A DNA stretch of 64,000 nt from VXNE01 sp965208745 (lineage in GTDB: Bacteria > Pseudomonadota > Gammaproteobacteria > Pseudomonadales > Azotimanducaceae). The stretch spans positions 1,674,001-1,738,000 of the forward strand of contig CBDBPN010000004.1 in the NCBI GenBank assembly GCA_965208745.1. The letters run 5' to 3'. Shown here piece after piece: positions 1 through 7,810 of this stretch (position 1 is the first letter of the stretch; the number at the start of each line of letters is the position of its first letter). Under the pieces are notes generated by a model. That model did not search any database. It was not told the origin of the DNA and saw only the letters and a list, made by a program, of their open reading frames with translations. Position numbers and translations under genes: made by a program.

Positions 1-39
1 CTCCGGGCCGTGCGGCTCGCCCTCTTGCGCCATACCGAC

Positions 40-861
40 TCATAGCAGTCCCCGCTCCGCGAACGACACCTGCTGGTCCGCGCTTACGACGACGTGGTCG
101 ACGAGCCGCACGTCCACCTCCTCGAGCAGGGTCGCGATGCGCCCGGTCAACTGGATGTCGCTCGGCGACGGCTCCGCCACGCCGGATGGATGGTTGTGGT
201 AGAGGATCAGTCCGCAGGCGTTGTGGCGCATCGACGACTTGAGCACCTCGCGCGGATACACGGCCGTCCGGTCGACCGAGCCGAAGAACAGCTCCTCGTT
301 CGCGATCAGCCGGTTGCGCGCATCGAGGAAGAGCCCGCCGAAAACCTCCCGTTCGCGCCGCCCGAGCCGGTATCTCAGGTAACGTCGCGTCGCGGTCGAC
401 CCCGACAGCACCTCGCCCGCGGTGACGTGTTCGGCGTGATACCGGTCGAGCAGCGCCCGCGCGGCGACCACGGCCGCGGTCTTCGCCGGTCCCATGCCGG
501 GACACGCCGCGATCCGTTCCGGGTCCGCGTCGAAGAGGCCCCGCACGCCCCCGAAGCGGCGCAGCAGCATCCCGGCCAGTGCCACGGCATCGTGCGTCCG
601 GTCGCCGGTACGCAGTAGCGCCGCGACGAGTTCGGCATCGGCCAGCGCCCCCGGACCCCTTCCGAGGAGCCGCTCTCGCGGGCGTTCCGCGCCCAACGGT
701 GCGTCGGTGCCGCCGGTTGGCTTCTTGCGAGGGGCAGGCCCCTGACGCGGGCCGCCCTCGCGTTCCCCCGCGCGGGAGTTTTCGCGAAGCGGAAACTCCA
801 ATGCGACCGAAGGTCGCGCGCGCTCCCCGGCTGAAGGCTCTTTCCTGTCCGTTGCGGGCAT
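40..861 (-). CDS. radC: RadC family protein (JAB/MPN domain)
   Basis: RadC-family protein of 273 residues. A helix-hairpin-helix segment lies near residues 119-130 (PGMGPAKTAA) and the MPN+/JAB metal motif HNHPSG is at 222-227 with the partner Asp at 235. The family is conserved, but its molecular role is still unsettled. The usual RadC core begins near residue 56 (LGAERPRERLL); the roughly 50 preceding residues are low-complexity and encoded by a dispersed palindromic repeat, so translation may really begin at a TTG at the core and the repeat may be 5' untranslated. I chose the ATG at 861 as the first plausible start. It is divergent from coaBC, as in Pseudomonas. Its stop overlaps a possible ATGA start of a further minus-strand gene leaving the window. 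Confidence 0.93.
   Translation of the reverse strand: MPATDRKEPSAGERARPSVALEFPLRENSRAGEREGGPRQGPAPRKKPTGGTDAPLGAERPRERLLGRGPGALADAELVAALLRTGDRTHDAVALAGMLLRRFGGVRGLFDADPERIAACPGMGPAKTAAVVAARALLDRYHAEHVTAGEVLSGSTATRRYLRYRLGRREREVFGGLFLDARNRLIANEELFFGSVDRTAVYPREVLKSSMRHNACGLILYHNHPSGVAEPSPSDIQLTGRIATLLEEVDVRLVDHVVVSADQQVSFAERGLL
723..843 (-). repeat. Modular palindromic repeat, long form, inside the 5' part of radC
   Basis: Read on the minus strand it starts AGAGCCTTCAGCCGGGGAGC, continues with two hairpins (GCGACC-GAA-GGTCGC, and arms around GGAGTTT/AAACTCC at 773-820), and ends CCCCTCGCAAGA. The two ends match the 42-bp tandem units at 3567-3650 and the central hairpin part matches 20049-20098. 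It therefore looks like a composite of modules found elsewhere in the window. Confidence 0.75.
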
Positions 862-937
862 CTCTGGTATCGTTGTCCCCCGTCCATTTCGCGGCGGCCT
901 CATCCTGTGCCGCCCCTTCCATCGCGCCGACATCGCC

Positions 938-2176
938 ATGCACGGAAAACGCATCTTATTGGGCATCAGCGGTGGAATCGCTGCGTACAAGACCCCAATC
1001 CTTGTGCGAGATCTGCGCTCCCGCGGGGCGGAGATCATCCCGGTCATGACGCAGAGCGCCGCCCGTTTCGTGACGGCCCCAAGCCTGCAGGCCGTGTCGG
1101 GAGAGCGTGTGCGCGACGACCTGTGGGACGCGGAAGCGGAAGCGGCCATGGGACACATCGAGCTCGCGCGTTGGGCCGACGCCGTCCTTGTCGCTCCCGC
1201 GACGGCGCACGTCATGGCGCGCCTCGCCGCCGGCGCCGCCGACGACCTCCTCACCACCATCTGCCTCGCCACGGCCGCACCGGTCTTCGTCGCGCCGGCG
1301 ATGAACCGCCAGATGTGGGAACACCCCGCGGTGCAACGGAACGTGACCCGCCTGGAAGCGGACGGGCTCAACATCCTGGGCCCCGGAGAGGGGGACCAGG
1401 CCTGCGGGGAGACCGGTCCCGGACGCATGCTGGAGCCCGAAGAACTCGCCGACGCCCTGGAGGCGCATTTCGCGGGTCCGGACGCCGCGCTGGGCGGTGT
1501 GCGCGTCCTCGTGACCGCGGGACCCACCCGGGAGCACATCGACCCCGTGCGGTTCATCTCGAACCACAGTTCCGGCAAGCAGGGCTACGCCATGGCCCGC
1601 GCCGCCCGCGACGCCGGCGCCAGCGTGACCCTCGTCAGCGGTCCCGTGCACCTCGAGACGCCCGCGCGCGTGCGCCGGGTGGACGTGACGACGGCGCACG
1701 AGATGAAGGCGGCTGTGGAAGCCGAGCTACCCGACACGGACATCTTCATCGGCGTTGCCGCCGTGGGCGACTACCGGCCCGCCGAGCCCCAGACCCGCAA
1801 GATCAAGAAGGCGGGCGCGCCGGCCACCGAGATCACGCTGCCACTGAAGGAGAACCCGGACATTCTGGAGGCGGCGGCGGCGAGCGGCCGCCCGTGCGTG
1901 GTGGGCTTCGCGGCGGAAACCCACGACGCACTGACGCATGCGCGGGAGAAGCTCGCCCGCAAGGGCTGCGACGCCATCGTCGTGAACGACGTGTCGGACT
2001 CGACCATCGGCTTCGACAGCAACGACAACGCCGTCGTCCTGATCCAAGCGTCGGGCGAGACCGTCTTCCCGACAGAGCCAAAGGAGACGCTCGCCGCCAA
2101 GCTGGTCGACGCCATCGCGGGGCTTTACCACGAGAAGCTCGGGAGAGACGAACCGCAGCAGAGAAATCTGGCCTGA
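938..2176 (+). CDS. coaBC: Bifunctional phosphopantothenoylcysteine decarboxylase / phosphopantothenate-cysteine ligase
   Basis: Two consecutive steps of coenzyme A synthesis: CTP-dependent joining of phosphopantothenate with cysteine, then FMN-dependent decarboxylation to phosphopantetheine. The 412-residue length is normal for the fused enzyme. The N-terminal CoaC half shows SGGI (11-14), the catalytic His in HIELARWAD (His73), the PAMNRQMW motif (120-127) and the Cys of GDQACGETG (Cys156). The CoaB half begins near 190 with TAGPTREHIDPVRFISN. It is divergent from radC and followed 19 bp later by algC. In Pseudomonas dut lies between these two genes; here it is absent. Confidence 0.97.
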   Translation: MHGKRILLGISGGIAAYKTPILVRDLRSRGAEIIPVMTQSAARFVTAPSLQAVSGERVRDDLWDAEAEAAMGHIELARWADAVLVAPATAHVMARLAAGAADDLLTTICLATAAPVFVAPAMNRQMWEHPAVQRNVTRLEADGLNILGPGEGDQACGETGPGRMLEPEELADALEAHFAGPDAALGGVRVLVTAGPTREHIDPVRFISNHSSGKQGYAMARAARDAGASVTLVSGPVHLETPARVRRVDVTTAHEMKAAVEAELPDTDIFIGVAAVGDYRPAEPQTRKIKKAGAPATEITLPLKENPDILEAAAASGRPCVVGFAAETHDALTHAREKLARKGCDAIVVNDVSDSTIGFDSNDNAVVLIQASGETVFPTEPKETLAAKLVDAIAGLYHEKLGRDEPQQRNLA

Positions 2177-2195
2177 CGCCCCCGGGAAGACGGCC

Positions 2196-3566
2196 ATGGC
2201 AATCCATCCCGACATATTCCGCGCCTACGACATTCGCGGCATCGTCGACGCGAGCCTCGACCAGGAAACCGTGTATCTCATCGGTCGCGCCTTCGCGGCC
2301 GAGGCGCGCGGGCAGGGACAGAACCGAGTGGTCGTGGGTGGCGACGGCCGCCACTCGACGCCCCCCCTGCGGGATGCCCTGACGCGGGGCCTGACCGAGG
2401 GCGGCTGCGACGTTACCGACGTGGGCTGCGTGCCGACGCCGCTGCTGTACTACGCGACGCACGTGCTGGACACGGGTACGGGCGTGATGATCACGGGTTC
2501 CCACAACCCGGCCGAGTACAACGGCCTGAAGATGATGATCGGCGGCAAGACGCTTGCCGAAGGCGCGATCCAGGCCCTGCGGGAGCGCATCGAGCGCCGC
2601 GACTTCTCCACCGGCGACGGCGCCAGGGACGCGCGGGAGCTGATGGCGCACTACGTCGACCGCGTCGCGGGCGACATGCCTCTGCGCCGTCCGCTCAAGG
2701 TCGCGATCGACTGCGGCAACGGTGTCGCGGGGGTGGTCGCCCCGCAACTGTACGAGCGCATGGGATGCGATGTAGTCGGCCTGTACACGGAGGTCAACGG
2801 CAACTTTCCGAACCACCACCCCGATCCCGCGGAACCGGACAACCTCGCCGACCTCGTCGACCTCGTGCAAGGGGGCGACGCGGACATCGGCCTCGCGTTC
2901 GATGGAGACGCGGACCGGCTCGGCGTCGTCACCGACGCGGGCGCGATCATCTGGCCCGACCGGCTGATGATGCTCTTCGCCACGGACATCCTGCGCCGCA
3001 ATCCCGGCGCCCGCGTCGTCTACGACGTCAAGTGCACGCAACGCCTCAAGGACGTCATCGCTTCTCGCGGCGGCGAACCCATCATGTGCCGGACCGGCCA
3101 CTCCCACATCAAGGCGAAGCTCCGCGAGACGGGCGCCCTCCTCGGCGGCGAGTTCAGCGGCCACCTCTGCTTCGCCGAAGGGTGGTACGGCTTCGACGAC
3201 GCGCTCTACGCCGGCGCGCGGCTTCTCGACATCGCGAGCCGCGCCGAGACGACGGTCGATGGTCTCTTCCGCGAGTTCCCGCTCACCTGCGTGACGCCGG
3301 AGATCAAGGTCGCCACTTCCGAGTCCGCCAAGTTCGGCATCGTGGACCGGCTCGCGGCCGCCGCGGACTTCGGCGATGCGGCGGTCACGACCATCGACGG
3401 CATCCGGGTCGACTATCCGGACGGCTTCGGACTCGTGCGCGCCTCGAACACGAGCCCTGTCCTGAGCCTGCGATTCGAGGCCGACACCCCGGCGGCCCTC
3501 GCGCGGATCCGCGGGCGCTTCCAGGCGGAACTCGCGTCCATCGACGCCGCCTTGCGTTTCGAGTGA
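2196..3566 (+). CDS. algC: Phosphomannomutase / phosphoglucomutase
   Basis: Interconverts hexose 6- and 1-phosphates and feeds LPS, exopolysaccharide and glycogen precursors. 456 residues, typical of the AlgC/PMM-PGM family. Four-domain hallmarks are present: active-site phosphoserine loop TGSHNP (100-105, Ser102), Mg-binding DGDADR (236-241), sugar-binding GEFSGH (318-323) and phosphate-binding RASNTSP (415-421). It sits between coaBC and argB in the order seen in Pseudomonas. The gap to argB is filled entirely by two tandem repeat units, which may act as spacer or regulatory RNA structure. Confidence 0.96.
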   Translation: MAIHPDIFRAYDIRGIVDASLDQETVYLIGRAFAAEARGQGQNRVVVGGDGRHSTPPLRDALTRGLTEGGCDVTDVGCVPTPLLYYATHVLDTGTGVMITGSHNPAEYNGLKMMIGGKTLAEGAIQALRERIERRDFSTGDGARDARELMAHYVDRVAGDMPLRRPLKVAIDCGNGVAGVVAPQLYERMGCDVVGLYTEVNGNFPNHHPDPAEPDNLADLVDLVQGGDADIGLAFDGDADRLGVVTDAGAIIWPDRLMMLFATDILRRNPGARVVYDVKCTQRLKDVIASRGGEPIMCRTGHSHIKAKLRETGALLGGEFSGHLCFAEGWYGFDDALYAGARLLDIASRAETTVDGLFREFPLTCVTPEIKVATSESAKFGIVDRLAAAADFGDAAVTTIDGIRVDYPDGFGLVRASNTSPVLSLRFEADTPAALARIRGRFQAELASIDAALRFE

Positions 3567-3650
3567 AGAGCCTTCAGCCGGGGAGCGCGAGGGGGAACCC
3601 CTCGCAAGAGAGCCTTCAGCCGGGGAGCGCGAGGGGGAACCCCTCGCAAG
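3567..3650 (+). repeat. Two exact tandem 42-bp units between algC and argB
   Basis: Units 3567-3608 and 3609-3650 are identical. Each starts AGAGCCTTCAGCCGGGGAGC and ends CCCCTCGCAAG. They begin on the first base after the algC stop and end 10 bp before argB, whose purine-rich ribosome site (AGAGAG, 3651-3656) directly follows. The start and end modules are shared with the repeat inside radC at 723-843. Confidence 0.9.
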
Positions 3651-3660
3651 AGAGAGCACC

Positions 3661-4536
3661 ATGACCCGCGAGACCACGGCCCGCGTCCTGATCGAGGCGC
3701 TGCCCTACATCCAGCAGTTCCACGGCTCGACCATCGTCATCAAGTACGGCGGCAACGCCATGGTGGACGAGGCCCTGAAGCACGCCTTCGCCCGCGATGT
3801 CGTACTCATGAAGCTCGTGGGGATGAACCCGATCGTCGTCCACGGAGGCGGGCCGCAGATCGGCGAGCTGCTCGCCAAGCTCGGCATCGAGACCCACTTC
3901 GTCGACGGCATGCGGGTCACCGACTCCGCGACCATGGACGTCGTGCAGATGGTGCTCGGCGGCCTCGTCAACAAGGAGATCGTCTCCCTCATAAACGCCG
4001 AGGGCGGGCGCGCGGTCGGCGTGACGGGCAAGGACGGAGAACTCATCAGGGCGCGCCGACTCACGCTGACGCGCGAGCAGCCGGAACTCAAGGCACCCGA
4101 GATCATCGACATCGGCCACGTCGGGGAAGTGGCCGAGGTGGACAGCCGCGTCCTCGATACCCTGGCCGCGGGCGACTTCATTCCCGTGATCGCCCCGATC
4201 GGGGTGGGACCGGACGGCGCCTCCTACAACATCAACGCCGACCTGGTGGCCAGCGCCGTGGCCGCCCACGTCAAGGCGCACAAGCTGGTCCTGCTCACCA
4301 ACACCCCCGGCATCCTCGATGCCGATGGCGCGACCCTCTCCGCAGCTTCGCGCGACGAAGTCGAGGCGATGATCGACGCCGGGACGATCGCCGGAGGCAT
4401 GTTGCCAAAGGCACGCTGCGCCCTCGACGCACTGGCGGCCGGGGTGACGCACGCGCAGATCATCGACGGCCGCGTCCCGCACGCGACGCTGCTCGAGATA
4501 TTCACGGACGGCGGGGTCGGCACCCAGATCGTCTGA
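3661..4536 (+). CDS. argB: Acetylglutamate kinase
   Basis: Phosphorylates N-acetyl-L-glutamate, the second step of arginine synthesis, with ATP. The 291-residue amino acid kinase fold shows the N-terminal lysine motif KYGGNAM (28-34), the glycine loop HGGGPQIGELL (61-71) and the nucleotide-side stretch near VLLTNTPGILD. The N-terminal helix ARVLIEALPYIQQF is the kind seen in arginine-inhibited hexameric enzymes, so feedback inhibition is likely but inferred. It ends 18 bp from the converging pyrE. Confidence 0.97.
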   Translation: MTRETTARVLIEALPYIQQFHGSTIVIKYGGNAMVDEALKHAFARDVVLMKLVGMNPIVVHGGGPQIGELLAKLGIETHFVDGMRVTDSATMDVVQMVLGGLVNKEIVSLINAEGGRAVGVTGKDGELIRARRLTLTREQPELKAPEIIDIGHVGEVAEVDSRVLDTLAAGDFIPVIAPIGVGPDGASYNINADLVASAVAAHVKAHKLVLLTNTPGILDADGATLSAASRDEVEAMIDAGTIAGGMLPKARCALDALAAGVTHAQIIDGRVPHATLLEIFTDGGVGTQIV

Positions 4537-4554
4537 GCGGCCCCCAACGGGACC

Positions 4555-5205
4555 TCACTCCACGGCGCAGTACCGGTCGCGGTAGGCCAACACGGTTTCG
4601 AGACGCCCCGCGTCCGCAGGGTCCGCCGCCAGTACGCGCACCACGTCCTCGAGCCGCGCGATGCTCCGCACCGGCACTCCGAGCCGAGCTTCGAGGTGTT
4701 CCACGGCGGTCCCGCCGCCCGCCACGCGTTCCCGCCGGTCCATGGCGATGAGGACGCCCGTCACGGTCCCCCCGGCGGCCGCGATCAGCTCGCACGCCTC
4801 GATCTTCGCCGCGCCGTCCGTGATCGTGTCGTCCACCACCATGACGCGTTGGCCCTCCATGGCGCTGCCGACCAGGCGACCGCCTTCTCCATGCGCCTTC
4901 GCCTCCTTGCGGTTGAAGGCGACGCCCACGTTGACTCCGTGCCCCCGCGCGAGCGCGACGGACGCGGCCACCGCGATGGGAATGCCCTTGTAGGCCGGGC
5001 CGAACAGTACCTGCGGAGTTTCGGGAAGCGCGATGGCGAGCGCCGCGTAGGCCGCGCCGAGGCGGTCGTACGCCGAACCGTTGTCGATGGCGCCGAGGTT
5101 GAAGAAGTAGGGGCTCCGGCGTCCGGACTTCAGCTCGAAGTCGCCGAACTGCAGCACGTCCTCCGTCATCATCCAGCGTACGAACGCGTCCGCGTCCACC
5201 GTCAC
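4555..5205 (-). CDS. pyrE: Orotate phosphoribosyltransferase
   Basis: Transfers phosphoribose from PRPP to orotate to give OMP in pyrimidine synthesis. 216 residues with the PRPP-binding motif VMVVDDTITDGAAK (121-134) and the flexible catalytic loop NRKEAKAHGEGGR (98-110). The start is a GTG overlapping the rph stop as GTGA, so translation is probably coupled to rph. The rph-pyrE pairing on one strand is the classic enterobacterial and pseudomonad arrangement. Confidence 0.97.
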   Translation of the reverse strand: MTVDADAFVRWMMTEDVLQFGDFELKSGRRSPYFFNLGAIDNGSAYDRLGAAYAALAIALPETPQVLFGPAYKGIPIAVAASVALARGHGVNVGVAFNRKEAKAHGEGGRLVGSAMEGQRVMVVDDTITDGAAKIEACELIAAAGGTVTGVLIAMDRRERVAGGGTAVEHLEARLGVPVRSIARLEDVVRVLAADPADAGRLETVLAYRDRYCAVE

Positions 5206-5903
5206 ATCCCGAGTGCGCGGCGCTGTTCGCCGAACAGCGTCTCGATGCCCCCTTCCGCCAGGGCCAGCATCCGCGACAGCGCGTCCCGCTCGAACGGCTC
5301 CCCCTCGGCGGTCCCCTGGACTTCGATGAACCCCCGCCCCTCGATCATCACGACGTTCATGTCCGTGCCCGCGGTCGAGTCTTCCCGGTAGTCGAGATCG
5401 AGCACCGGAACGCCCCCGACGACCCCCACCGACACGGACGCCACCAGTTTCGTGAACGCATCGGGGGCCACGCGGTTCAGCGCGTCGACGAGGGCCACGC
5501 AGCCACCGGTAACCGACGCCGTACGCGTCCCGCCGTCGGCCTGGAGGACATCGCAGTCGATGCGGATGGTGCGCTCGCCGAGGCGGCCCAGATCCACCGC
5601 CGCGCGCAGTGAGCGGCCGATGAGACGCTGGATCTCCATGGTGCGCCCGCCCTGCTTGCCGCGGCTGGCTTCACGGTCGGTGCGCGTGTGGGTCGAGCCC
5701 GGCAGCATGCCGTACTCGGCCGTGATCCAGCCCTTTCGGCCACCGCGCAGAAACGGCGGCACCCGGTCCTCGACGCTGGCGGTACAAAGGACCCGCGTGT
5801 CTCCGAACGCCACGAGGACGGACCCGGCGGCGTGCTTGGTGAAGCCGCGCTCGATCTCGACCGCGCGGAGTTGATCGGGCTCCCTCCCGCTCGGTCTCGG
5901 CAC
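5202..5903 (-). CDS. rph: Ribonuclease PH
   Basis: Phosphorolytic 3'-5' exoribonuclease trimming tRNA 3' ends. From the GTG at 5903 the protein is 233 residues, close to the usual 238, beginning VPRPSGREPDQLRAV as expected for the family, with a GGAG ribosome site 5 nt upstream; longer upstream starts lack support. Conserved stretches include GDTRVLCTASVED, GWITAEYGMLPGSTHTR and the phosphate-binding area around REASRGKQGGRTMEIQRLIG. It is divergent from yicC with 77 bp between starts and overlaps pyrE. Confidence 0.96.
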   Translation of the reverse strand: MPRPSGREPDQLRAVEIERGFTKHAAGSVLVAFGDTRVLCTASVEDRVPPFLRGGRKGWITAEYGMLPGSTHTRTDREASRGKQGGRTMEIQRLIGRSLRAAVDLGRLGERTIRIDCDVLQADGGTRTASVTGGCVALVDALNRVAPDAFTKLVASVSVGVVGGVPVLDLDYREDSTAGTDMNVVMIEGRGFIEVQGTAEGEPFERDALSRMLALAEGGIETLFGEQRRALGM

Positions 5904-5980
5904 GTTTGCTCCACTCCCTGAATCTGGCCGCGGCATTATGCCCGCGCGACCGGCTGCGACTCCACGGGTAGAATCCCCCG

Positions 5981-6835
5981 ATGATCTCCAGCATGACCGC
6001 ATTCGGCCGATTCGAGTCGCCGACGCTCTCCTGGGAAGTCCGTTCGGTGAACCACCGTTTCCTGGAGGTGAGCTTCCGGCTCCCCGAGGGGCTCAGGACG
6101 CTCGAGCCGTCGTTGCGCGATGTCGCCCGCCGCGCCCTGGGACGGGGCAAGGTCGACGCGACGCTGCGCCTCGCCGAAGGAGAGGTCGGCCTTTCGGTGA
6201 ACATCAACCGGCCGAACATGCTCCGGTTGCTCGCGACCCTCGAGCAGGTGCGGCGGGACGCGCCCGAGATCGGCCACCCGGACCCGCTCGAACTGCTCCG
6301 TTGGCCCGGCGTGCTCGACGCCGGTCCGACGGCCGCGGCAGGCGCCCTGGAGGGGGACGTGCGGGCCGGCTTCGAGGCGGCCGTCGCAGAGCTGGTCGCG
6401 GACCGGCGCCGGGAAGGGGAAGGGATCGGCTCCATCCTGCACGCCAAGCTCCAGAACGTCGAGGCGATCGTCGAGGAGATCCGTACCCTGACCGCGGCGC
6501 AGGCGACCCTGATCCGGGACCGGCTGCGAGGCCGCATCGCCGAGCTGGTAAAGCAGGTCGACCAGGGCCGGTTCGAGCAGGAAGTCGCCCTGCTCGCGCA
6601 GAAAGCGGACGTGGCGGAGGAACTCGACCGCCTGTTGCTGCACGTCGAGGGATGCCGCAACAGCCTGGCCGCCGAGGGACGCCAGGGCCGCCGCCTGGAC
6701 TTCCTGATGCAGGAGCTGAACCGGGAGGCGAACACCGTCGCCGCCAAGGCGGTGCCCCCGGAGTGCGTCGAGCGCGCGGTCGACCTCAAGGTCGTCATCG
6801 ACCAGATGCGCGAACAGGTACAGAACGTCGAGTGA
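5981..6835 (+). CDS. yicC: YicC family endoribonuclease
   Basis: YicC-family protein of 284 residues with the characteristic start MISSMTAFGR and the C-terminal block ending in KVVIDQMREQVQNVE. Members of the family have been reported as endoribonucleases acting on small RNAs and mRNA. It is divergent from rph, and its last codons overlap the gmk start (GTGA), so the two are translated as a pair. Confidence 0.94.
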   Translation: MISSMTAFGRFESPTLSWEVRSVNHRFLEVSFRLPEGLRTLEPSLRDVARRALGRGKVDATLRLAEGEVGLSVNINRPNMLRLLATLEQVRRDAPEIGHPDPLELLRWPGVLDAGPTAAAGALEGDVRAGFEAAVAELVADRRREGEGIGSILHAKLQNVEAIVEEIRTLTAAQATLIRDRLRGRIAELVKQVDQGRFEQEVALLAQKADVAEELDRLLLHVEGCRNSLAAEGRQGRRLDFLMQELNREANTVAAKAVPPECVERAVDLKVVIDQMREQVQNVE

Positions 6836-7455
6836 GCGGGCTGCTCATCGTCGTTTCCGCCCCCTCCGGCGCGGGCAAGACCAGTCTCGTGCGCGCGCTC
6901 GTCGAACAGGACCCCAACCTGGAGGTGTCCGTCTCCTACACCACCCGGCCCAGGCGGCCCGCCGAGGTGGACGGCAGGGACTATCGGTTCGTCACCCAGA
7001 GGACGTTCAACGCCATGGCCCGGGCCGGCGACCTGCTGGAGTACGCGACGAACTTCGGGTTCGACTACGGCACCTCGCAGGCCCGGGTGCAGGAAGTCCA
7101 TTCAGCCGGGCGGGATGTCGTCCTCGAGATCGACTGGCAGGGCGCGCAGCAGGTGCGCGCGCAGCTCGACCGCGCCATCGGCGTCTTCGTCCTGCCCCCT
7201 TCCCGCGAAGCCCTGCGCGCAAGACTCGAAGGCAGGGGTCAGGACGGCCCGGAAGTCATCGAGCGCCGCATGCGTCAGGCCATCGACGACATGACGCACT
7301 GCGCCGAGTTCGACTACGCCGTCGTCAACGACGACTTCGGGGAGGCCCTGACCACGCTGGCCGGTATCGTCCACGCGGAGCGGGACAGGCGGCGGGCGGA
7401 CGTGCCCGAGGTGCGTGACCTGCTCGCCGAGTTGCTTCGAACGGTGGGCCCATGA
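6832..7455 (+). CDS. gmk: Guanylate kinase
   Basis: Converts GMP to GDP with ATP. 207 residues from a GTG that overlaps the yicC stop; the P-loop APSGAGKTS lies near residues 9-17, followed by the GMP-binding region SVSYTTRPRRPAEVDGRDY. Usually gmk is followed directly by rpoZ and spoT; here a decayed methyltransferase and a TonB receptor intervene. The stop overlaps the ATG of that methyltransferase remnant as ATGA. Confidence 0.97.
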   Translation: MSGLLIVVSAPSGAGKTSLVRALVEQDPNLEVSVSYTTRPRRPAEVDGRDYRFVTQRTFNAMARAGDLLEYATNFGFDYGTSQARVQEVHSAGRDVVLEIDWQGAQQVRAQLDRAIGVFVLPPSREALRARLEGRGQDGPEVIERRMRQAIDDMTHCAEFDYAVVNDDFGEALTTLAGIVHAERDRRRADVPEVRDLLAELLRTVGP

Positions 7456-7725
7456 CGGAGTACGATGCGATCGCCCGGGAGTACCGGGAGTCCAAGCGGC
7501 TGCCGTTCCGCGGGCACGCCGAGCGGTACACGCTGTTCGAACTGCTGGGCAGTTCGGCTTCGACAACTTCTACCTGAAGCCGGAAACGCACGCGGCGGCG
7601 TTCGAGCGTGCGGGGTTCCGCGGCTTCGGCTGGATCGATGTGGCGTTGCACCCGGACGCGGACAACGGTTCTGGGGCGCGTTCATGACGAACCCCCCGAT
7701 CGTGGATTTCGAGGCGCGGCGTTGA
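7452..7725 (+). pseudogene. Remnant of a SAM-dependent methyltransferase
   Basis: The ATG at 7452 overlaps the gmk stop and opens with MTEYDAIAREYRESKRLPF, a usual class I methyltransferase N-terminus, but after about 34 residues the SAM-binding core is missing and the frame runs to a stop. A C-terminal part continues in a second frame (FDNFYLKPETHAAAFERAGF, from about 7558) and the last residues in a third (FWGAFMTNPPIVDFEARR, to 7725). About 130-150 codons are gone and at least two frame changes exist. No product is expected. The family assignment rests on the two ends only. Confidence 0.7.
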
Positions 7726-7750
7726 CGCACGGCGAGGGGCTGGGCCGCGA

Positions 7751-7798
7751 GGAGCCCTCAGCCGGGCGAGCCGCCGACGTGTCCGGCGGCGGCTCGCC
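7751..7798 (-). terminator. GC-rich perfect hairpin downstream of the TonB receptor
   Basis: Arms 7765-7776 and 7787-7798 pair perfectly over 12 bp with a 10-nt loop, 13 bp beyond the stop of the minus-strand receptor gene. There is no U tract, so it may be a factor-assisted terminator or an RNA-stabilising structure. The preceding GAGCCCTCAGCCGGG resembles the start module of the dispersed repeats at 3567 and 843. Confidence 0.55.
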
Positions 7799-7810
7799 AG
7801 CGGATTTCGT

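Noticed and set aside
1..43. Possible start of a minus-strand gene overlapping the radC stop (ATGA at 43 or ATG at 33)
   Set aside because: Only 11-14 codons are in the window and they match nothing I know (not the ribosomal protein L28 start expected by synteny).
3567..3650. CRISPR-like tandem repeat
   Set aside because: Units are adjacent without spacers and occur only twice; matches the dispersed repeat family instead.
2765..3664. Long open frame over algC and the tandem repeats on the plus strand
   Set aside because: Arg/Pro-rich shadow of algC in another frame; no similarity.
1833..3677. Long minus-strand frame opposite coaBC and algC
   Set aside because: Typical GC-rich antisense shadow; both real genes on the plus strand are certain.
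7765..7798. Classical intrinsic terminator
   Set aside because: Stem is perfect but no U tract follows on either strand, so I call it terminator-like only.
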